Shown here piece after piece: positions 50,733-58,234 of a stretch of DNA of 64,000 nt; the stretch's first letter is position 1, and every line of letters begins with the position of its first letter. The position numbers and the translations under genes were made by a program. The stretch is from positions 62,001 through 126,000 of the forward strand of contig JAXLZK010000004.1 of assembly GCA_046350935.1 (NCBI GenBank), read 5' to 3'. This DNA comes from Nitrobium sp046350935. GTDB lineage: Bacteria; Nitrospirota; Thermodesulfovibrionia; Thermodesulfovibrionales; Dissulfurispiraceae. Below the pieces are notes generated by a model that was not told where the DNA came from, ran no database searches, and saw only the letters and a list, made by a program, of their open reading frames with translations.

Positions 50733-51133
50733 TGAAGAAATATATTTCTCTTATACTATTACTTTTACCAGCTCTTTCCTATGGTGATATGGGGGACTTT
50801 GCAGAGGACTATCTTAGAGACATGGAAGTGAGAAGCGCTGCTGTTTTTTATTCTCAGTGTGAATCGAAGCCTAACGGTCAGTATACAGCTACTTTGATTT
50901 TTGAGGCAGGGAGCACAAGAGGGCTGCTAATAGAGAGAAAGGATAAAACAGTCGTAAACTTAGCGACAGTGATGCTCGGGGAAAAAGGGCTGACAATTGA
51001 AGAGACGCACGGAGGAGTCTATACATATGACAGGGTTAAGAAACTTGTTGATGAATTGGCGGGCTATAATTTCATATTTCTTTCACCACTAAGGGTGAAG
51101 GCATTGGAAAGTAGCAGAACTAACAATGTCTGA
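50729..51133 (+). CDS. Secreted small protein, candidate immunity to the Rhs tip
   Basis: A 134-residue protein with a clear Sec signal peptide (KKYISLILLLLPALSYG) and a mature part of ~115 residues with no recognised family (AVFYSQCESKPNG, GLLIERKDKTVVNLA). Low GC and an ATGA overlap with the Rhs tip stop codon point to an effector/immunity pair; an exported immunity protein would fit a toxin acting on the cell wall. This is inference from position and export signal. Confidence 0.55.
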   Translation: MMKKYISLILLLLPALSYGDMGDFAEDYLRDMEVRSAAVFYSQCESKPNGQYTATLIFEAGSTRGLLIERKDKTVVNLATVMLGEKGLTIEETHGGVYTYDRVKKLVDELAGYNFIFLSPLRVKALESSRTNNV

Positions 51134-51222
51134 ACGAACTCGCCATGATAAAGCTACTCCTTTTTTCTCACCTTCTCGACAAATGCCTTCACATCGCCCT
51201 GAAGGGACAGAGCCAACAGTGT

Positions 51223-51239
51223 TCGGCACATCACTTGCT
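51223..51239 (+). promoter_or_regulatory. Sigma-54-type promoter upstream of the lipoprotein gene
   Basis: TTCGGCACATCACTTGCT: GG at 51225-51226, GC at 51237-51238, 10 bp between. The preceding GTGTTCGGCAC string is the same as at 28426-28435 region ahead of the sigma-factor gene. Predicted start ~51250, 50 bp before the ATG at 51301. Confidence 0.5.
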
Positions 51240-51615
51240 TAACACTATGAGACACCAGGAAGCTTTTTGGGATAACGGAAGAGAGAGTTTTATATTGTAA
51301 ATGCAAGTGCCTGTAGATGTAGCCAGTAAGCTGTTTCGAGTTGGCCTGATATGCTTTTTGGTTTTACTTATGTTTGGCTGCAAACCGAAAAATCAGAGTG
51401 AATTATATGGGACGTACATCGCCGATTACGATATTGCGAAGGAAAAACTCACTCTTAATAAAGACGGGACCTTTGTTCAGGAGGTAACGCTTAAGGCAAT
51501 TTCTAAGATTGATGTGATGGAGTAGCCCCCGTATAAAGCGGACACTGTCGACAACGCACATAGGTTGTAGTACAAGCGGTAGGGATAGTACTATAACCAG
51601 GAGGGGAGGCAGTGT

Positions 51616-51993
51616 ATGGAACGCATAGAAGTGATTGCTTCGGTACAGAGGAGACGGCACTGGAGCGCCGAGGAAAAGAGGGAAATGGTGCAGGAATCTG
51701 AGCAGCCCGGCATGAGTGTCTCTGCCGTGGCCAGAAAATACGGCATTCATCCCAATCAGCTTTTCAAATGGCGCCGTCTTATGCAGGAAGGAGCGTTGTC
51801 GGCCGTGGGGTCGGAAGAAGCAGTGGTACCCCTCTCTGAGGTAAAGGTGCTAAAGGCGAAGGTACGGGAACTAGAGAGGCTTCTGGGGCGAAAGACGATG
51901 GAAGCGGAGATATTGAAAGAGGCCATCGAACTTGCGCGTGAAAAAAAACTGCTCTTGCGCTCTCCCTTGCCCGGCAAGGAGGATATCCGGTGA
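51616..51993 (+). CDS. IS3/IS2-group transposase OrfA
   Basis: A 125-residue DNA-binding protein: HTH of the IS3 OrfA type (WSAEEKREMVQESEQPGMSVSAVARKYG...LFKWRR) followed by a leucine-zipper region (LKAKVRELERLLGRKTMEAEILKEAIELAR) that matches IS2 OrfA. Near its 3' end CGT-GAA-AAA-AAA (A-run 51941-51948) forms the slippery site from which a -1 shift leads into the orfB frame. Confidence 0.9.
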   Translation: MERIEVIASVQRRRHWSAEEKREMVQESEQPGMSVSAVARKYGIHPNQLFKWRRLMQEGALSAVGSEEAVVPLSEVKVLKAKVRELERLLGRKTMEAEILKEAIELAREKKLLLRSPLPGKEDIR

Positions 51994-52829
51994 ATGCCAT
52001 AGCCCAGGCACTCGGGGTATCCCGTTCAGTACTGTATGAGCCGAAGGAGGGCAGCAGAAAGAAGTAGGGCACAAAAGCAGAGGATGCATTCTACGTACCT
52101 CTTATTCACGACATCATAGAGAAGAGGCCGACGTATGGATACCGGAGGGTGACGGCGATCCTCAACCGCATGCTCCGGCGTGAAGGAAAGTCTCCGGTGA
52201 ACCACAAGCGTCTGTACCGCATCATGAGGGCGCATGATCTGCTCCTTCAAAAACACACGGGCAAACCGGTCCGTACCCATGAGGGCAGCATACGCACCCT
52301 GAGGAGCAATGAGCGGTGGTGTTCAGACGTGCTGGAGATAGCCTGTGACAGTAGCGAACGAGTGCGGGTAGCCTTTAGCCTGGACTGCTGTGACCGTGAG
52401 GTGATAGGGTATGTGGCCACCACCGGGGGGATCACCTCTGAGATGATACAGGACCTGATGGTGGAATCTGTGGAGGGGCGGTTTGGGGAGGCACTGCACC
52501 CACCTCATCCTGTTGAGTGGCTCAGTGACAACGGTTCTCCGTATACCGCCCTGGAGACGAGGCGGATGGGGAAGCTCCTGGGGCTTCGGGTCTGTACCAC
52601 ACCGGCCTACAGCCCAGAGTCAAACGGCATGGCGGAATCCTTTGTAAAGACGTTCAAGCGGGACTATGTGGGAGTGCATGGGGCTAGGGACGCTCGCTCT
52701 CTGCTGCAGAATCTGCTGGAATGGTTTGAGGACTACAATGAGAATCATCCCCATAAGGGGCTGAAGATGATGTCTCCTCGGGAGTTCAGGAGGCAAACGA
52801 AAAGTAAGTTAGAGGTGTGTCCGGTTTAG
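51990..52829 (+). pseudogene. IS3/IS2-group transposase OrfB, interrupted by an amber codon
   Basis: DDE integrase: TYGYRRV near the start, the first Asp in RWCSDVLEIACD, the second in VEWLSDNGSPY and the Glu in SPESNGMAESFVKTFKRDY, ending HPHKGLKMMSPREF. The frame is open through the slippery A-run, but a TAG at 52065-52067 cuts it after about 25 codons of OrfB; the next start is GTG at 52149. Without read-through the full OrfAB fusion cannot form. Confidence 0.88.
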
Positions 52830-53188
52830 CAGGGGCAACTCCATGTGACGAAGGGTACTTGGACTTATGATCCTAAGACCGGTTATATATCTTTTGAAGA
52901 GAATTTTATGCTTGTTCTTGATGGCTTTAGAAAGTTGAACCCTGACTATGCTCATCCGAAGCGCGGAGGCGTTTCAGAACCCGCTGATAAATATTTCGGT
53001 TGTATTTTATTAGGAGCAGCAGAGGGGATTCTCTACAAGAAAGTTGATTGAGTGGCGGGTCTATTCAATTTAACTTCGCTCTCTTCTCCTCTCTTCTCAA
53101 CGTCGATTTGCTTCTGCACCTCCAGTCCTTTAGCGGTGAACCGGTGCTCTGTGAGACAAGACGAAAGGGAAAGAAAGAGAAAAAGAAA

Positions 53189-53305
53189 GGGTCAGGCTTG
53201 AAAACATGAAATGAGGAGGAGAGTATAGCAAGGCAAACAAAAGGAGTCAGACTTGAAAATATGCTATAAGTGAGAATGATAGATTCGTATATTCAAGCCT
53301 GACCC
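53189..53305. repeat. 117-bp MITE-like inverted repeat next to the duplicated Rhs segment
   Basis: GGGTCAGGCTTGAA (53189-53202) and its exact complement TTCAAGCCTGACCC (53292-53305) bound an AT-rich interior that contains a third, degenerate copy GAGTCAGACTTGAAAAT (53245-53261). It ends 11 bp before the displaced Rhs copy starts, suggesting it took part in, or was inserted at, the rearrangement junction. Confidence 0.75.
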
Positions 53306-53316
53306 ATGATCACACA

Positions 53317-54131
53317 CAGGAAGGAGGCGGAAAAGAACATCGGGAGGATCACGGAGGCGCTCAAGGAGCTCAGCGAAGTGTCCGCTGACGTGGACTCCGT
53401 CAGGACGAAGCTGGAGGAGCTCTTAAAGGTGTGGCAGGGCAATGGAGTGCCCTTCCCGAAGAGGGGAAGAAAGACAAGGAGGAGAAAGACAAGGAGAAGG
53501 GAAAGGAGCACTCCTCTTTGCTCAAGGGCAGGAAGTCGGTGCTGGTGGCCTCCCTGGGCTCTTTCGGGGTTGCTGGACGCAACGCCTGCAGAGGAAGCGA
53601 TGTACTTCTACCATACCGATCATCTGGGGACGCCGATCCTGATGACGGATGAGAGGGGGAGAAGGTGTGGGAGGCGGAGTTCATGCCCTTCGGGGAGGCG
53701 TACTCGATCACCGGCACGGTAGGAAACAACTTCCGCTTTCCGAGCAGTACTACGATGAGGAGACGGGACTGCATCAGAACGGGAATAGGGAGTATAAAGC
53801 AGAGGTGGGGCGTTATATTGAAGGAGATCCGATTGGGTTTGCAGGAGGTGATGTGAACCTGTACCAATACGTCAGAGCGAACCCCGTGAACTTTATTGAC
53901 CCTGATGGATTGAACCCTATAATTAACTTTCTAATAAGAAATGCAGACAAGATTATTCCGTTAGCCGATAAAGCCTTCAATGTTCTGAAGAATCCTCCTG
54001 GGCCACCTAAGGTTGGAGAAACGATCAAGAATGCTGAAAAGTTGTGGGATAAATACCAGGAAGCAGTTGACAGAAACAGAGGGTATATGGGTGAAAAGAG
54101 GGCTGTACAAGGGTGTCATTCCGGAAAATAA
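53317..54131 (+). pseudogene. Displaced (orphan) Rhs core with a second variable tip
   Basis: Copy 2 of the Rhs core (53317-53845) fused to a different tip of about 75 residues (NPIINFLIRNADKIIPLADK, GETIKNAEKLWDKYQEA, EKRAVQGCHSGK). No start codon context or YD repeats of its own, so it fits the 'orphan rhs-CT' pattern known from other bacteria, where silent tips can recombine with the full-length gene. The core carries the same 5-G frameshift (53655-53659) as copy 1 and further small indels (near 53440, 53565, 53748). The tip family is not recognised; it may itself be shortened. Confidence 0.75.
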
Positions 54132-54134
54132 AAA

Positions 54135-54836
54135 ATGAAACAAGGAGAGAAATTGCATCTTACGATGACCGATTCCGAGAGAAGCAAGCCGATTATCAGA
54201 GATATTATTATCTCCATAATGGCTTTCTTTTTGGTGGGTACAGTGCTTTACATGGTACTCAAGCCTATCTCGTTTATTCCTCGTGAGATTCTTAATAATC
54301 TTTCTGTATTAGTTGCAATCATCATTGCAATATGCCTTCTGAATCAGAAGTACCCTCTGGATTGGCTATTGCGTTTCAATATTAAATTTGTATCCATGTA
54401 TGTCTTGCCCGCTCTGTTTGTTTGCCTTTTGATCTACACTCCGCGCATATGGTCAGACTATGCAGTAGCATCTCCCATCCCGCAGGAGTATAAGATATTT
54501 TCAGAACTTGGCTTTACATGGAAAATAATTTTTCTAGTTGATTTCTGCTTGCTTGGTCCGATAACAGAGGAGTTGTTTGCGAGAGGGTTTGTTTATCGAA
54601 TTCTGAAAAATAGGTATAGCATCTTATGGGCGGTAGTAATTTCTTCAGTCGTGTTCCAAATACTTCATGGATTTTCTATATATATTCTTCTTAATCTACG
54701 GATTTTGCTGGTCAGCTTAGTCTTCACCTACGTTTATGAAAAGACCGGTACAGTATGGAGCAGCATAATTACTCATTCATTAAACAATGTCTTTTGGCTT
54801 GTATTCGTTTCTTTAAACGTACGACATATGCTTTAG
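54135..54836 (+). CDS. CPBP-family intramembrane metalloprotease, candidate immunity protein
   Basis: A 233-residue polytopic membrane protein (about seven or eight helices) with the CPBP/CAAX-Abi motifs: EELFARGFVYR (EExxxR) near residue 147, FQILHGF (FxxxH) near 177 and HSLNNVFW (HxxxN) near 215. CPBP proteins include bacteriocin self-immunity proteins. It starts four bases after the orphan Rhs tip and has the same low GC, so it probably travelled with that tip as its immunity gene. TTG at 54153, with GGAG five bases before, may be the true start. Confidence 0.82.
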   Translation: MKQGEKLHLTMTDSERSKPIIRDIIISIMAFFLVGTVLYMVLKPISFIPREILNNLSVLVAIIIAICLLNQKYPLDWLLRFNIKFVSMYVLPALFVCLLIYTPRIWSDYAVASPIPQEYKIFSELGFTWKIIFLVDFCLLGPITEELFARGFVYRILKNRYSILWAVVISSVVFQILHGFSIYILLNLRILLVSLVFTYVYEKTGTVWSSIITHSLNNVFWLVFVSLNVRHML

Positions 54837-54866
54837 AGTGAGGTGTACAAAACGGGAAGACAAAAC

Positions 54867-55044
54867 GGGACGGTTCTCTTAGCCGGGATTGAGGAGGGGC
54901 AAGGGGCTGCACCTATGCCGAAGGGAGTGCAAGTAGCACCGAATGAATATGTCTACCATGTTTTGACGAGAGGGAATAATTGACAGAATGTGTTCAAGGA
55001 CGAAGAGGATTTTGAGTGCTAAGCGAAGGAAATAGAACCGTCCC
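54867..55044 (+). mobile_element. Relic of a REP-associated (Y1/RAYT) transposase element
   Basis: Bounded by GGGACGGTTCT (54867-54877) and its complement AGAACCGTCCC (55034-55044). Between them the codons for PKGVQVAPNEYVYHVLTRGNN and QNVFKDEEDFE can be read (54916-55018, interrupted by TGA), which is the beginning of REP-associated tyrosine transposases (typically ...YHVTSRGN....F.D..D). Only the first ~35 residues remain, so this is a deletion derivative of 178 bp. Confidence 0.75.
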
Positions 55045-55114
55045 ATTATTCTAAACCGTCACCCCGGCTTAAAAGATCTGTCGGGATGACGGCAGAAGAA
55101 AATACTCCCTGTAT

Positions 55115-56296
55115 TTATTTCCCTTTCCGTATCGCGGTCAGGGCATCGAGAAGCGTGTCGATGTCCCCGGGGGTGTGCCCGGCCGTGACAGTGAGGCGGA
55201 TTCTCGGTTTCGTTACGGTCGGGGGGCGTATGGCCGGGGCATAGATATGGTGCTTCCTGAGCTGTTCAGCAAAGCGAACCGCCTCCCCGGAGCTTTCCAT
55301 CGCGAGGGGAAGTATGGGGGTGCCGCTCTGCAGGGTATCGAATCCCGCTGCCAGTAAGCCCTTGTGAAGTCTCTCCCTGTTTTGCCACAGTCTCCCGACC
55401 CGGAACGGCTCTTCCCGTACGGTCCGCAGGGCTGCACGGGATGCGGCGACGACTGCGGCGGGAAGTGCCGTCGAAAAGATGAATCCCCGTGCGGTATTGA
55501 CAAGCCATTGCACGGTATCCCTGTCCGCTGCGATGAAGGCGCCGAAGGAACCGAGGGCCTTAGAAAAGGTCCCCATCTGGAGTATCCAGGGTTCGGGCCT
55601 GATGTGGAAATGGGACAGCGCCCCCTTTCCGTCTCCCAGTACGCCGGTTCCGTGCGCATCATCTATATAAAGGAGCACACTATGGTCTCCTGACCGGGCA
55701 TTGTATCGTGCGCAGAGGGCATGGATCTCCCCGAGCGGGGCGATGTCTCCGTCCATGCTGAAGACCGTATCGGTGACGACGATGCTTCTTTTCCCTCCCT
55801 CGCTCTCCAGAAGCTCCGCAAGATGGTCTGCATCACCGTGGCGGTAGATGAAAGTCTTCGCCCTGCTCAGCCTGCATCCGTCGATGATGCTGGCGTGGTT
55901 CAACTCGTCGCTGAAAAGGGTGTCCCCTTCTCCTGCAAGGGAAGGGAGGGCGCCGGTATTCGCCGCGTATCCGGAATTGAAGACGAGGGCGGCCTCCGTA
56001 CCTTTGAAGGCGGCTACCTCCCGCTCCAGCTCCCCGTGGTGAGAGGTGCCCCCCGCCAGGAGGCGCGACGCGCCCGCGCCGAAACCGAAAGCGTCCATGG
56101 CTTCCCTTGCGGCATGTACAAGGGCGCTGTGCCCGGAGAGCCCCAGGTAATCATTTGATGCGAAGTTGAGGAGCTCGCATCCGTCGATGACGATGCGGGA
56201 AAGGTCCGCAGCGTGGGCCGGGAAAGTCTCACGGTCCCTGATGGACCTGAGGAGGTCCTTCTGCAGCAGCTCCCCGAGGCGGTGAGCAAACGTCAT
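55115..56296 (-). CDS. bioF: 8-amino-7-oxononanoate synthase
   Basis: A 393-residue PLP enzyme (alpha-oxoamine synthase) that condenses pimeloyl-thioester with alanine in biotin synthesis. Motifs: LNFASNDYLGLSGH near residue 42, GAGASRLLAGG near 74, DELNHASIIDGCRLS near 130, IDDAHGTGVLG near 210 and the PLP lysine in MGTFSKALGSFGAF near 242. Length is typical. No other bio genes are adjacent; a 170-bp divergent region separates it from mraZ. A related KBL-type ligase is less likely given the ATF..SKALGS context. Confidence 0.9.
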   Translation of the reverse strand: MTFAHRLGELLQKDLLRSIRDRETFPAHAADLSRIVIDGCELLNFASNDYLGLSGHSALVHAAREAMDAFGFGAGASRLLAGGTSHHGELEREVAAFKGTEAALVFNSGYAANTGALPSLAGEGDTLFSDELNHASIIDGCRLSRAKTFIYRHGDADHLAELLESEGGKRSIVVTDTVFSMDGDIAPLGEIHALCARYNARSGDHSVLLYIDDAHGTGVLGDGKGALSHFHIRPEPWILQMGTFSKALGSFGAFIAADRDTVQWLVNTARGFIFSTALPAAVVAASRAALRTVREEPFRVGRLWQNRERLHKGLLAAGFDTLQSGTPILPLAMESSGEAVRFAEQLRKHHIYAPAIRPPTVTKPRIRLTVTAGHTPGDIDTLLDALTAIRKGK

Positions 56297-56393
56297 CTAT
56301 TCCCCCCTTGACACAAGATATGGTATTTGCAAAAATTATTCGCTACATTATATTGAAGTATATGATAATATTGCTCTTTTCGTGTTTTTTTGC

Positions 56394-56423
56394 TTGACAA
56401 CGCTCCTTCATTCTCCCTATTAT
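56394..56423 (+). promoter_or_regulatory. Promoter of the mraZ division/cell-wall operon
   Basis: A perfect TTGACA (56394-56399) and TATTAT (56418-56423) spaced by 18 bp; +1 near 56430, directly at the MraZ repeats. Confidence 0.72.
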
Positions 56424-56427
56424 GTGT

Positions 56428-56452
56428 GTGGAGAAAAGTGGTAAAAAGTGGA
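56428..56452 (+). promoter_or_regulatory. MraZ operator repeats
   Basis: Three GTGG units at 56428, 56438 and 56448, each followed by an A-rich spacer, give a strict 10-bp period. MraZ proteins bind tandem (T/G)TGG-N boxes with this spacing downstream of their own promoter and repress it; autoregulation is therefore likely. Confidence 0.75.
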
Positions 56453-56465
56453 GGAAAGTTTCACG

Positions 56466-56921
56466 ATGACCTCTTTCCATGGAAAATATTATTACACGCT
56501 TGACCCCAAGGGAAGACTTATCATTCCTGCTCCTCTTCGCGAGATAATTGCCAAAAAATACGATAATTCAAAAATATACATCACTAATGCCGCTTTTGAC
56601 AAGTGTCTCCACCTCTACCCACTCGAAGAATGGAACCGCCTTGAAGAGAAGATACGGTCGATACCGAAGATGGATGCGGCGGTGCAGTTTTATCTGAGAC
56701 GGGTCGTCGCTTCGGCCCTGGAAGGAGAGATCGACAAGCAGGGGAGGATATTGATCCCCTACGAGCACCGGCAGGATGCGGGCATCGGCAGCGACGTGGT
56801 TATTGTCGGACAACTCGAGAAGATCGAGATATGGGACAGGGCCGGGTGGGATGCGGTCACCGACCCCGGGAAGATCGACGTGAAGGCGTATGCGACGGTG
56901 CTTGCGGGCTATGGGTTGTAG
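56466..56921 (+). CDS. mraZ: Transcriptional regulator MraZ
   Basis: A 151-residue AbrB-like protein with two SpoVT/MraZ domains, each containing the DxxGR signature (TLDPKGRLIIPAPLR and EIDKQGRILIPYEHR). It forms ring-shaped oligomers and represses the division cluster. GGAGG lies before the ATG at 56466; a GTG at 56448 would begin inside the operator. First gene of the dcw cluster. Confidence 0.92.
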   Translation: MTSFHGKYYYTLDPKGRLIIPAPLREIIAKKYDNSKIYITNAAFDKCLHLYPLEEWNRLEEKIRSIPKMDAAVQFYLRRVVASALEGEIDKQGRILIPYEHRQDAGIGSDVVIVGQLEKIEIWDRAGWDAVTDPGKIDVKAYATVLAGYGL

Positions 56922-56990
56922 CGTGCGGTCCGGAACATATGCCCTACGGATGAAGGATGCGTCCTGCCGTCCCCTGAGGACCGGCACCGC

Positions 56991-57872
56991 ATGAGCGCTG
57001 AACCGATCCATGTCCCGGTCCTTGTACAGGAGGTCATGGAGATCCTGGCGGTCAGGGAAGAGGGGACGTATGTGGATGCGACCGTAGGCCTGGGAGGACA
57101 TGCCGAGGAGCTCCTTTCGCGGCTCGGCCCCCACGGCAGACTTGCCGGCATCGACAGGGACGAAGACGCCCTCGGGCGGGCGCGGCAGCGGCTCGACGAC
57201 AAAAGAGTCGTGCTGGCGCAGGGCGGCTTCTCCGGGATGGAGGGTCTGCTTGCGTCGCTGGGGATACGGGAGATCGACGGGTGTCTTTTCGATCTCGGGG
57301 TCTCCATGATGCAGCTCAGGGAAAAGGAGCGCGGTTTCAGTTTTCTTTCTGAGGAGAGGCTGGACATGCGGATGGACAGGGGACAGGGACTGACAGCCTG
57401 GGAGGTCGCTAACCGGTATCCTGAGAAGGAGCTCGAAAGGGTTCTGAGGGAATACGGCGAAGAGCCGTTTGCCCGCAGGATAGCCCGGGCGCTGGTGCAG
57501 CGCCGCAAAGAGAGGCCTATTGCCACCTGCGCCGAGCTGGCCGGGGTGGTGGCCGCAGTGTACGGCGGACGGGGGAAGACCCACCCCGCCACAAGGACGT
57601 TTCAGGCCTTCAGGATCGAGGTGAACAGGGAGCTGGACGAGCTGAGGACCGGTCTTTCCTCGGCCCTGGCAATAATGAAGAGAGGGGGCAGGCTCTGCGT
57701 CATCTCGTATCATTCGCTGGAAGACAGGATCGTAAAGAATTTCATGCGGGACAATGCCAGGGAAGGGGTGGTGAGACTACTGACCCGGAAGCCCGTCGTC
57801 CCCGGCCTCGGGGAGACGAGGAGGAACCCCGCATCGAGGAGCGCAAAGCTGAGGGGGGCTGAAAGGGTATGA
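56991..57872 (+). CDS. rsmH: 16S rRNA (cytosine(1402)-N(4))-methyltransferase RsmH
   Basis: A 293-residue SAM methyltransferase (MraW). HVPVLVQEVMEIL opens the fold, ATVGLGGHAEELL is the SAM loop, GIDRDEDAL the ribose site, and DLGVSMMQL plus FQAFRIEVNRELDEL and VISYHSLEDRIVK are the family's hallmark blocks. Second gene of the cluster, overlapping ftsL by 4 bp. Confidence 0.95.
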   Translation: MSAEPIHVPVLVQEVMEILAVREEGTYVDATVGLGGHAEELLSRLGPHGRLAGIDRDEDALGRARQRLDDKRVVLAQGGFSGMEGLLASLGIREIDGCLFDLGVSMMQLREKERGFSFLSEERLDMRMDRGQGLTAWEVANRYPEKELERVLREYGEEPFARRIARALVQRRKERPIATCAELAGVVAAVYGGRGKTHPATRTFQAFRIEVNRELDELRTGLSSALAIMKRGGRLCVISYHSLEDRIVKNFMRDNAREGVVRLLTRKPVVPGLGETRRNPASRSAKLRGAERV

Positions 57873-58216
57873 GGTACAGGAAGGAAAGCTTCTTCGTCCG
57901 TTTCCTGCGGTGGACGTCCGTTGCAGCGCTGCTCTTTTCGTTTTTCGCCATCGTCTGGCTCCGCTCCAGCGTCGTGTCGCTGGAGTACTCCCTGAGCCGG
58001 CTCGAAAAGAAGGAGAGGGACCTTGCCAGGGAGAAGAAAACGCTTGTCGCAGAGCGGGCGAACCTCCTCTATGTGGGGAGATTGGAGGCGGTGGCGGCCA
58101 ACGGTTCCGGGTTCGTTTTCCCGGACAGGGCGAAAGTCGTGTATGTGAAGAAGGCGCCGAAAAAGGAGCCCTACGCGGTGGCGCTGACAATGCCCCGGGG
58201 AGAGGACCGTCAATGA
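57869..58216 (+). CDS. ftsL: Cell division protein FtsL
   Basis: A 115-residue bitopic protein: short basic cytoplasmic part, one transmembrane helix (about residues 15-33, TSVAALLFSFFAIVWLRSS) and a coiled coil (LEYSLSRLEKKERDLAREKK). Sequence conservation in FtsL is low; the identity rests on this layout and on its position between rsmH and ftsI. Confidence 0.82.
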   Translation: MRYRKESFFVRFLRWTSVAALLFSFFAIVWLRSSVVSLEYSLSRLEKKERDLAREKKTLVAERANLLYVGRLEAVAANGSGFVFPDRAKVVYVKKAPKKEPYAVALTMPRGEDRQ

Positions 58217-58234
58217 GGAAGGGGCTGCGGTAGC

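Larger units (their letters stand above)
51518..52843 (+). mobile_element. IS3-family (IS2-group) insertion sequence
   Basis: A 1326-bp element. Terminal inverted repeats begin TGGAGTAGCCCC on the left (51518-51545) and TGGAGTTGCCCC on the right when read inward (52843-52817), ending with CGGACAC on both sides. It is flanked by a 5-bp direct repeat TGTGA (51513-51517 and 52844-52848). It carries orfA and orfB with an eight-A run for -1 frameshifting. The orfB frame has an amber stop, so the copy is probably inactive. Confidence 0.93.
51301..53051 (+). pseudogene. Lipoprotein gene split by an IS element
   Basis: The 5' part (51301-51517) encodes a signal peptide with lipobox LLMFGC and LYGTYIADYDIAKEKLTLNKDG; the 3' part (from 52849) continues KGTWTYDPKTGYISFEENF to a stop at 53051. 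Removing the IS and one TGTGA copy rejoins exactly 420 bases, an uninterrupted 139-residue lipoprotein with the junction KIDVTKGTW. The pattern GTY...LTLNKDGTF...GTWTYDPKTGYISF is typical of small lipocalin-like bacterial lipoproteins. It lies between the Rhs tip/immunity pair and the displaced Rhs copy, so it may have been another immunity or accessory gene. Confidence 0.8.
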
